A stretch of DNA of 35,306 nt from Bradyrhizobium genosp. SA-3 (GTDB lineage: Bacteria; Pseudomonadota; Alphaproteobacteria; Rhizobiales; Xanthobacteraceae), in NCBI RefSeq assembly GCF_004212635.1, contig NZ_PSRT01000085.1, forward strand, positions 1-35,306. Reading direction: 5' to 3'. Within the stretch, counting starts at the first letter, position 1. The number at the start of each line of letters is the position of its first letter. The notes below the pieces were generated by a model. It worked only from the letters and a program-made list of their open reading frames with translations, searched no databases and was not told where the DNA came from. The translations under genes were made by a program, and so were the position numbers. Positions 15,287-21,702 of the stretch are shown here, piece after piece.

Positions 15287-17095
15287 ATGTTCCGCCTAAA
15301 GCCCTTCCTGATGACTGCCGGCCTCTTGGGAAGCCTGTTCGGCTTCGCTTGCGGGCCCGTTTCCGCGCAAGTCGCCCCGGCCCAGCCGGCTCCCACTGCG
15401 CTGCAAGGCCCGGAGCAGCGGGTGGCGCTGGTGATCGGTAATGCGAACTACCAGAACGCGCCGCAACTTGCGAACCCCGACGATGACGCGCAATCGATGG
15501 CGCAGTTCCTGAACTCGGCCGGTTTCGAAGTGGTCGCCGCGACCGACCTCACCCAGAACGACATGCTGCGCGTGGTACAGGACTTTTCCGCCAAGGTCGC
15601 TTCGCGCGGTCCGAACACGGTGGCGATGGTCTATTACGCCGGTCACGGCGTGCAGCTCGCCGGCGAGAACTATCTCGTTCCCGTCGACGCCAAGGTGTCG
15701 AGCCCGACCGAGCTCGTCAACAACTCGGTGCGTCTGGTCGACGTGATGTCGACGCTGGAGACGATCCCGAGCCGCATGCGCATCGTCATCCTCGATGCCT
15801 GCCGCAACAACCCGTTCCCTCAAGTCAACGATGCCGGCCGCGGCTTGGCCATTGTCGATGCGCCGAACGGCTCGATCGTCGGCTACTCGACCGCGCCGGG
15901 CGCCGAAGCGCTCGACGGCACCAGCGGCCACAGCCCCTACACCCAGGCGTTCCTGAACGTCGCGCGCGAGCCCAACGTGCCGATCGAGCAGCTGTTCAAG
16001 CGCGTGCGCCTGCAGGTGAACCAGACCACCAGCGGTGCGCAGATTCCGTGGGAGAGCTCGTCGCTGACCTCGGACTTCACCTTCTTCGGCGACACCGCCG
16101 TTGCCGCCAATCGGCCGCCGGTAAAAGCGCCGGTGGTGCAGATGGCCTCCAACCTGCCGAGCCGCTCGACCCACCAGGCCTATGACTACGTCGTGTCCGA
16201 GGGCCGGCCGGAATATTATCAGGAGTTCATCCAGATGTACCCGCACGACCCGCTGTGCGACCACATCCGCTGGCTGCTCAACAACCTCCTGCTCACGCAG
16301 GCCTGGCACAAGGCCGTGCTCGCGAACTCGCCGCTCGGCTACAAGAGCTTCTATGACAGCTACAGCAACAGCCCCTATGCGCAAGTCGCGCTGAAGCTGC
16401 AGGCGCAGCCGAAGCAGATCCCGTTGATGCAGGCGACCAAGTTCCTGGCGCCACAGAACATCGCCCCGACGCTGAAGATCGGCAGTCTCGGCCAGCCCAA
16501 ATACATGCCGCTGATGCAGCAGGGCAATGGCGGCGCGCAAGTGAACGGCAATCTGCCGGTCGTGCAGAAGCCGGTCGACGGCAACGTCATCGGCAAGCTC
16601 GGCAATGGTGGCCAGATCGTCAACCTGCCCTCAGGCAACAACCAGCCGAACGGCACGCCGTCGCAGACCCCGGGCAAGATCGTCACCCTGCCCGCGCCGA
16701 CCAACACGACGACCAACACCACTGGCGGCAGCGGCAAGATCGTGACGCTGCCGGTGACCAACACGACGCCGAATGCCGGCAACGCCAACGGCAAGCCGGG
16801 CAAGATCGTGAGCATGCCGGTGAATATCGGCAAGGGTGGCTCGAATGTCGATGTGAGGCCCGTTCAGACCCAGAACCACCCGATCCGCATCAACAACGGC
16901 AACCCCGGTATCGTGAAGCTCAACAACAATCCGGTGAACAAGGTGCAGGTCCAGAACAAGGTGCAGACCAACCGTCCGCAGCTCAACACGACGCCGAACC
17001 GCATGGTCACCAGCGGCAACAACTTCCGGCAGTCGATGAACCAGGCGCCGAGCATGGGCGGCGACGGTAATCGTCGCGGCGGCTTCATGCACTGA
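15287..17095 (+). CDS. Secreted caspase-like (peptidase C14) protein with repetitive C-terminus
   Basis: A 602-aa protein starting at ATG 15287, with AAGGAG seven bases upstream. An N-terminal signal peptide (about residues 1-28, LMTAGLLGSLFGFACGPVSA) sends it out of the cytoplasm. Residues of about 45-260 form a C14 caspase/metacaspase-like domain with the catalytic dyad H120 (YYAGHGVQ) and C172 (LDACRNNPF), both intact. About 290-400 is a non-catalytic region (RPEYYQEFIQMYPHDPLCDH). The C-terminal 200 residues are Asn/Gly/Pro-rich with repeated GKIVTLP-type units, then an Asn/Gln-rich basic end. Bacterial proteins of this type are widespread in Bradyrhizobium; substrates are unknown. No partner gene sits in an operon with it. 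Two CRP/FNR-like sites lie upstream. Confidence 0.88.
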   Translation: MFRLKPFLMTAGLLGSLFGFACGPVSAQVAPAQPAPTALQGPEQRVALVIGNANYQNAPQLANPDDDAQSMAQFLNSAGFEVVAATDLTQNDMLRVVQDFSAKVASRGPNTVAMVYYAGHGVQLAGENYLVPVDAKVSSPTELVNNSVRLVDVMSTLETIPSRMRIVILDACRNNPFPQVNDAGRGLAIVDAPNGSIVGYSTAPGAEALDGTSGHSPYTQAFLNVAREPNVPIEQLFKRVRLQVNQTTSGAQIPWESSSLTSDFTFFGDTAVAANRPPVKAPVVQMASNLPSRSTHQAYDYVVSEGRPEYYQEFIQMYPHDPLCDHIRWLLNNLLLTQAWHKAVLANSPLGYKSFYDSYSNSPYAQVALKLQAQPKQIPLMQATKFLAPQNIAPTLKIGSLGQPKYMPLMQQGNGGAQVNGNLPVVQKPVDGNVIGKLGNGGQIVNLPSGNNQPNGTPSQTPGKIVTLPAPTNTTTNTTGGSGKIVTLPVTNTTPNAGNANGKPGKIVSMPVNIGKGGSNVDVRPVQTQNHPIRINNGNPGIVKLNNNPVNKVQVQNKVQTNRPQLNTTPNRMVTSGNNFRQSMNQAPSMGGDGNRRGGFMH

Positions 17096-17116
17096 TCGCG
17101 ATCAGCCACACACGAC

Positions 17117-17149
17117 AAAGGGGCAGAGCGGCAACGCTCTGCCCTTTCT
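17117..17149 (+). terminator. Probable terminator after the caspase-like gene
   Basis: Ten-bp stem GGGCAGAGCG / CGCTCTGCCC (17121-17130, 17135-17144) with loop GCAA, followed by TTTCTG. The T-run is short, so efficiency is uncertain. Confidence 0.6.
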
Positions 17150-17201
17150 GCGGGTGAGGGAATCAAACTGGACGAGATCGGATACGTTAGGCCGGGCAAG
17201 C

Positions 17202-17342
17202 GGTCCACCTCTCCCGAAAGGAGAGGTCGGATCGCATCGACAGATGCGATCCGGGTGAGGGGTTACAGTCTCACTGTGCGCCGCGGCCCCTCACCCGGAT
17301 TGCTGCGCAATCCGACCTCTCCCCGCTGGGGAGAGGTGGACC
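17202..17342. repeat. Palindromic intergenic repeat, family A, complete copy
   Basis: A 141-base inverted repeat with outer arms GGTCCACCTCTCCC and GGGAGAGGTGGACC and nested internal hairpins (GATCGCATC/GATGCGATC; CGGATT/AATCCG; ATCCGGGTGAGGGG pairing with CCCCTCACCCGGAT). It fills most of the gap between the convergent caspase-like and threonine dehydratase genes. A truncated copy is at 24074-24160. No coding potential was seen. Confidence 0.85.
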
Positions 17343-17373
17343 GAGCCCAGTCGCTAGCACTGCTCAATTGCAA

Positions 17374-18357
17374 TCAAGCCACCAGCTCGGCGAACAAGTC
17401 CGCGTCGACATTGCCGCCGGAGAGCACGATGACGACGTTCTTGCCGGCCACATCAAGCCGACCCGCGAGCAGCGCGGCAAGGCCCACGGCGCCGCCCGGC
17501 TCCACTACGAGCTTCAGCTCGCGATAGGCGAAGGCCACCGCCGCACCGACTTCGGCATCCGACGCCGTGACGCCGCGCGCGAGTAGCTTGCTGTTGATCG
17601 CAAACGTCATCTCGCCTGGCATCAGGGCCATCAGCGCATCGCAGATGGTGCGGCCCGCCGGCGGATGCGGCTCACGATGGCCGGCGGTCAGCGAAATGCC
17701 GTGATCGTCGAAAGCCTCGGGCTCGGCGACCACGATTTCGGCTAGCGGATAGCGCGCCTTCACCGCCGTTGCGACGCCGGCGATCAGGCCACCGCCGGAG
17801 GCCGGCGCCACCACGATATCGGGGGCAAGGCCGAGGCCCGCCATGTCCTCCGCGATCTCGCGGCCGGCAGTGCCCTGCCCCGCAATCACGAAGGGATCGT
17901 CATACGGCTTGACCAGCGTCGCGCCGCGCTTCTCGGCGATGCCGCGCGAGATCGCCTCGCGGTCGTCGCGATCGCGATCGTACAGCACGACCTCTGCGCC
18001 GTAGGATTTGGTGCGCTCGCGCTTGGACAGCGGCGCATCCGCCGGCATCACGATCGTCGCCTGCATGTCGAGGATTTTTGCCGCGGCCGCCACGCCCTGG
18101 GCGTGGTTGCCCGAGGAGAACGCGACGACGCCGCCGGCGCGCTTGTCCTGCGGAATCGAGAACACCTTGTTGAAGGCGCCGCGGAACTTGAAGGAGCCGG
18201 TGCGCTGGAGCATTTCCGGCTTCAGGAAGACCTTTGCGCCGACGCGCTCGTTGAGCACGGGAAAAGACAACAGCGGGGTGCGGATGGCGTAAGGCGCGAT
18301 CACGCGCGCTGCGGCGTCGATGTCGGCGGGGCCGACCGGGAGGAGCTGTTCGGTCAT
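17374..18357 (-). CDS. Threonine/serine dehydratase (PLP-dependent)
   Basis: A 327-aa fold-type II PLP enzyme. The Schiff-base lysine is K57 (GSFKFRGAFNK). The phosphate and substrate loops SSGNHAQGVA and PASGGGLIAG are present, as is the C-terminal SGGNVDADLF. It deaminates L-threonine to 2-oxobutanoate and ammonia, or serine to pyruvate. The length corresponds to the short catabolic form without the C-terminal ACT regulatory domains of biosynthetic IlvA, so feedback by isoleucine is not expected. Relatives also include serine racemases and hydroxyaspartate dehydratases, which cannot be separated by eye. It begins at ATG 18357 and is followed by a repeat-filled gap. Confidence 0.88.
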   Translation of the reverse strand: MTEQLLPVGPADIDAAARVIAPYAIRTPLLSFPVLNERVGAKVFLKPEMLQRTGSFKFRGAFNKVFSIPQDKRAGGVVAFSSGNHAQGVAAAAKILDMQATIVMPADAPLSKRERTKSYGAEVVLYDRDRDDREAISRGIAEKRGATLVKPYDDPFVIAGQGTAGREIAEDMAGLGLAPDIVVAPASGGGLIAGVATAVKARYPLAEIVVAEPEAFDDHGISLTAGHREPHPPAGRTICDALMALMPGEMTFAINSKLLARGVTASDAEVGAAVAFAYRELKLVVEPGGAVGLAALLAGRLDVAGKNVVIVLSGGNVDADLFAELVA

Positions 18358-18419
18358 GGCCGACTTTATCGCGGCCGACGAGCCGCGGGCAAGACACCTC
18401 CCCGCGAGGATTTTCCCCG

Positions 18420-19463
18420 TCAGGCGACGAAGCGTGGCTGTTCCGCCCCGTTCCGGCCGGGCAGTACCGCGCCGACCGCTTCGATGCTAGCCACGAAAGC
18501 CCTGGCCGAAGCCTCCCAGGTGTAATTGGCGGCGAACGCGACGCAGTCCTGCCGGGAGATGTCGAGCGCGGCGAAACAGGCGCTGCGCAGATCGTGATCG
18601 AGAACGCCGACCGGCGCATTGCCGATCACGTCGCGGGGACCCTTCACCGGGAAGGCCGCCACCGGCAGGCCGCTCGCGAGCGCTTCCAGTAGGACCAGGC
18701 CGAACGTGTCGGTCTTGCTCGGGAACACGAAGACGTCGGCCGCAGCATAGATTTCCGCCAGCGCCTCGCCGTGCTTCTCGCCGAGGAAGATCGCATCGGG
18801 ATAGGCCGCTTCGAGCGCAGCGCGCGCCGGACCGTCACCGACGATCACCTTGGTGCCGGGCAGGTCGAGATCGAGAAAGGCCTCGAGATTCTTCTCCACC
18901 GCGACCCGGCCGACCGACAGGAACACCGGCGCCGGCAGACAGAGGTCGATCGCGCGCGGGTGGAACAAATGGGTGTCGACGCCGCGCGGCCACAGCACGA
19001 CATTGTCGAAGCCGCGCTCGCCGAGCTCGCGGGCGAGCGCAGGCGTTGCCGCCATCACGGCACGGCTGGGCGCATGGAAGCGGCGCAGCGCGCGCCAGAT
19101 CAGCGAGCCCGGCACCGGCACGCGGGCACGGACATATTCCGGAAAGCGGGTGTGGAAGCTGGTCGTGAACGGCAGCTTGCGCTGGCGGCAATAGCGGCGG
19201 ACCATCAGGCCGATCGGCCCCTCCGTCGCAATGTGGATGCTGTCCGGGCGCGCCTCCTCGATCAGCTTTGCAATTCGCGCCGGACGCGGCATGGCGAGGC
19301 GCACATCGCGATAACTCGGCATCGCAAAGGTGCGGAACGATTGCGGCGTCAGGAACGTGAACGCGACGCCGAGCCCATCGGCAGCATCAGCGAGCTTGGT
19401 CAGCGTCCGAACCACACCGTTGACTTGCGGGTGCCAGGCGTCGGTCGCGACCAGGATGCGCAT
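18420..19463 (-). CDS. GT4-family glycosyltransferase
   Basis: A 347-aa glycosyltransferase with two Rossmann-like halves. The N-terminus has DAWHPQVNGVVRTL, the acceptor-side motif of GT4 enzymes. The C-terminal donor site includes FLSVGRVAVEKNLEAFLDL and VFPSKTDTFGLVLLEALASG, the usual EX7E region, where the first Glu is replaced by Asp. Closest in style are MgtA-like and GDP-mannose-dependent alpha-mannosyltransferases acting on lipid acceptors; the donor is not determinable. It lies immediately after an LpxH-like phosphoesterase on the same strand. The junction carries a 14-bp tandem duplication and TGATG stop-start overlaps, so coupled translation is likely. Role in membrane glycolipid synthesis is inferred. 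Confidence 0.85.
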   Translation of the reverse strand: MRILVATDAWHPQVNGVVRTLTKLADAADGLGVAFTFLTPQSFRTFAMPSYRDVRLAMPRPARIAKLIEEARPDSIHIATEGPIGLMVRRYCRQRKLPFTTSFHTRFPEYVRARVPVPGSLIWRALRRFHAPSRAVMAATPALARELGERGFDNVVLWPRGVDTHLFHPRAIDLCLPAPVFLSVGRVAVEKNLEAFLDLDLPGTKVIVGDGPARAALEAAYPDAIFLGEKHGEALAEIYAAADVFVFPSKTDTFGLVLLEALASGLPVAAFPVKGPRDVIGNAPVGVLDHDLRSACFAALDISRQDCVAFAANYTWEASARAFVASIEAVGAVLPGRNGAEQPRFVA

Positions 19464-19488
19464 CAGGCAGCTCTCATCAGGCAGCTCT
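19461..19488. repeat. 14-bp perfect tandem duplication at a stop/start junction
   Basis: CATCAGGCAGCTCT occurs twice with no gap (19461-19474, 19475-19488). One copy contains the start codon of the glycosyltransferase; the other contains the stop codon of the phosphoesterase. On the minus strand each copy carries TGATG, and the bases between encode a four-codon cistron (Met-Arg-Ala-Ala-stop). Confidence 0.95.
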
Positions 19489-20289
19489 TGCCGCGACCTG
19501 CGGAACTTGTGCGGGCTTCTGCAAATGATCCGCCCAGGTGATGATCTCGAAATGGCCGTCGTCGTGCTCGACGAGGGCCGTGCAGCTCTCGACCCAGTCG
19601 CCGCAATTCATGTAGCGGATGCCGGCCTCGTCGCGGATCACGGCATAGTGGATGTGGCCGCAGATCACGCCGTCGGCCTCATGGCGCCGCGCTTCGGCGG
19701 CGAGCGCCTGCTCGAACGCACCTATATAGTTGACGGCGTTCTTGACCTTCTGCTTGGCCCATTGCGACAGCGACCAATAGGGCACGCCGAACAGGCGGCG
19801 GAAGAAATTGACCAAACGATTCATCTGGATCGCGAAGTCGTAGGCCTTGTCGCCAAGATGGGCGAGCCAGCGCGCGTTCTGCACCACGAGGTCGAAGATG
19901 TCGCCGTGGATGACGAGATAGCGCTTGCCGTCGACGCCGGTATGGACGGTGTTCTCGACCACGTCGATGCCGCCGAAATGTGTGCCGTAATAATTGCGCA
20001 GGAACTCGTCGTGATTGCCGGGAATGTAGACGATTTTGGCGCCCTTGCGCGCCTTGCGCAGCAGCTTCTGGACCAGGTCGTTGTGCGATTGCGGCCAGTG
20101 CCAGCTCGATTTCAGCGCCCAGCCGTCGACGATGTCGCCGACGAGATAGATGGTGTCGGCATCGTGGTAGCGCAGGAAGTCGAGCAGAAGGTCGGCTTGA
20201 GAACCGCGGGCTCCGAGATGGACGTCGGAGATGAACAACGTGCGAAAGCGCCGCTCCGGGCTTTCATCACTCACATCGTAGCTTCCCAT
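19477..20289 (-). CDS. LpxH-like metallophosphoesterase
   Basis: A 270-aa calcineurin-type phosphoesterase with the full metal-binding set: D22 and H24 (SDVHLG), D52 (VGDIVDG), N92-H93-D94 (PGNHDEF), H128 (VIHGDIFD) and the CGHIHYA histidines. It belongs with proteins annotated as UDP-2,3-diacylglucosamine diphosphatase (LpxH-like), which cleave the pyrophosphate of a lipid A precursor. In most alphaproteobacteria that step is assigned to LpxI, so this paralogue may have another nucleotide-sugar-lipid substrate. It is the first gene of a two-gene unit with the glycosyltransferase, which supports an envelope glycolipid role. No membrane segment is evident; it is probably peripheral to the inner membrane. 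Confidence 0.85.
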   Translation of the reverse strand: MGSYDVSDESPERRFRTLFISDVHLGARGSQADLLLDFLRYHDADTIYLVGDIVDGWALKSSWHWPQSHNDLVQKLLRKARKGAKIVYIPGNHDEFLRNYYGTHFGGIDVVENTVHTGVDGKRYLVIHGDIFDLVVQNARWLAHLGDKAYDFAIQMNRLVNFFRRLFGVPYWSLSQWAKQKVKNAVNYIGAFEQALAAEARRHEADGVICGHIHYAVIRDEAGIRYMNCGDWVESCTALVEHDDGHFEIITWADHLQKPAQVPQVAARAA

Positions 20290-20482
20290 GCGCCAGCCTG
20301 TAACAATGTCCCGTGACAGGGGGATGACCGATTGAACCTTTGAGGCACCTTCAAATACGAATCACGCCTTGCCTCGCCCTCCCCGCGAATATCAGTCGCA
20401 TGCGACAATCAGGCGACATGGCGCCGCAGCGGCCTCCCGCCCAAGACCAGATTCCCGCTGGAACCCACGAGGCAAGTGCACT

Positions 20483-20601
20483 CCCTCTCCCGCTTGCGGG
20501 AGAGGGTTGGGGTGAGGGTGCCTCCTCAAGCGATGACCCCCGAGTGGAGAGAGCGCTCACCCGCGCCTTTCGGCGCGACCTCTCCCGCAAGCGGGAGAGG
20601 T
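20483..20601. repeat. Palindromic intergenic repeat, family B, copy 1
   Basis: Two nearly identical hairpins, CCCTCTCCCGCTTGCGGG with its continuation (20483-20506) and CCTCTCCCGCAAGCGGGAGA with its continuation (20579-20600). They flank a centre containing GGTGAGGGTG and CTCACCCGCGCCTTTCGGCG, which also pair. It occupies most of the 326-base gap between the phosphoesterase and thiD genes; the rest is presumed promoter, with nothing else recognised. A second copy lies at 33917-34036. Confidence 0.85.
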
Positions 20602-20615
20602 TGAGCGAGCCCGCG

Positions 20616-21416
20616 TCAGTAGAACTTGTGGAAATGATGGATCGGCCCGTGGCCATGCCCGACGCTGAAGCGGTCGGCGGCTCCGATCGCGGCGCTGATC
20701 CAGGCTTTGGCATTGCGCACCGCTTGCTCGAGATCCTCGCCCCTGGCAAGCCCCGCCGCGACCGCCGACGACAGCGAGCAGCCAGTGCCATGGGTGTTCT
20801 TGGTAGCGAGGCGCGGCGCAGCGAGCGCGATGGTGTTGTCGGCATCGACCAGATAGTCGATGCTCTCGGCGCCCTCGCCATGCCCGCCCTTGACCAGGAC
20901 TGCGCGGCAGCCGAGCGCCAGCAGGCGGCGCCCCTGGCTTTCGATCTCGGCCTCGCTTTCGGCCACCGGCGCGTCGAGCAGCGCGGCGGCCTCGGGCAGG
21001 TTCGGCGTGATCACCGAGGCCAGCGGTATCAGTCTCGTGCGCAACGCTTCGACGGCCTCGGAGGCCAGCAGCCGGTCGCCTGACGTTGCCACCATCACGG
21101 GATCGAGCACCACGTGCCGGGGCGCCCAGCGCGACAGCGCGGCCGCGATCGCCTCGATGCTGGCGGCCTGGGCCACCATGCCGATCTTCACAGCCCCAAC
21201 ATCGAGATCGGAAAACACCGCATCGATCTGTGCGGTGACGAACTCCGCCGGCACCGCGTGAATGCCGGTGACGCCGCGCGTGTTCTGCGCCGTCAGCGCC
21301 GTGATGGCGGAGGCGCCATAGACGCCGAGCGCGGCAAAAGTCTTCAGGTCCGCCTGGATGCCGGCGCCGCCGCTCGAATCGGAGCCGGCGATGGTGAGCG
21401 CGACCGGGGTCGTCAT
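20616..21416 (-). CDS. thiD: Hydroxymethylpyrimidine/phosphomethylpyrimidine kinase ThiD
   Basis: A 266-aa ribokinase-fold enzyme that phosphorylates HMP and HMP-phosphate in thiamine biosynthesis. Signatures include TIAGSDSSGGAGIQADLKTF at the N-terminus (substrate site), VLDPVMVATSGDRLL, the ALGCRAVLVKGGHGEG segment and the anion-hole/catalytic motif NTHGTGCSLSSA. I chose ATG 21416 (MTTPVALTIAG), which gives the family's normal length; ATG 21428 is four codons upstream and equally possible. The frame continues further upstream but without family similarity. No TPP riboswitch was recognised upstream and no other thi gene is next to it. Confidence 0.92.
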   Translation of the reverse strand: MTTPVALTIAGSDSSGGAGIQADLKTFAALGVYGASAITALTAQNTRGVTGIHAVPAEFVTAQIDAVFSDLDVGAVKIGMVAQAASIEAIAAALSRWAPRHVVLDPVMVATSGDRLLASEAVEALRTRLIPLASVITPNLPEAAALLDAPVAESEAEIESQGRRLLALGCRAVLVKGGHGEGAESIDYLVDADNTIALAAPRLATKNTHGTGCSLSSAVAAGLARGEDLEQAVRNAKAWISAAIGAADRFSVGHGHGPIHHFHKFY

Positions 21417-21702
21417 CGCGGGATGCATTTGCTTGAGGACACCGCCATGGCCTCTCCTAGCGCGACCGTGGAACAGCAGCAAGCGCCACGGCCCGCCGCC
21501 ATGATTCGCGGCGGCCCGTCGCGCCCGCAACCGGCGCGGCATCGCGCCCGCAATCGTGCCGGCCTGAAAAATCGAGCCTCGCCATAGCCTTGATAACCTG
21601 CCCTTGGCGTCCACACCGATGAGTGAGACGTTAGGTGGTAGAATCGTCCAGCGACACCATTCGCGCGAGCCGCCGGCTCGCACGTCTTCCCGGGGTGGAA
21701 TT

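Noticed and set aside
15296..16540. 414-codon minus-strand open frame opposite the caspase-like gene
   Set aside because: Antisense shadow rich in Arg, His and Val; the plus strand has signal peptide, catalytic dyad and ribosome site.
17202..17342. Possible CRISPR or direct-repeat array
   Set aside because: The structure is a single inverted repeat with nested hairpins; there are no regularly spaced direct repeats or spacers.
21448..21588. 46-codon plus-strand ORF (MASPSATVEQQQ) in the thiD / kinase gap
   Set aside because: No ribosome site, Arg/Pro-rich composition typical of random GC-rich frames, and overlap with the thiD promoter region.
21417..21702. TPP riboswitch upstream of thiD
   Set aside because: No thi-box core such as CTGAGA with its partner ACC-rich segment was found on the minus strand.
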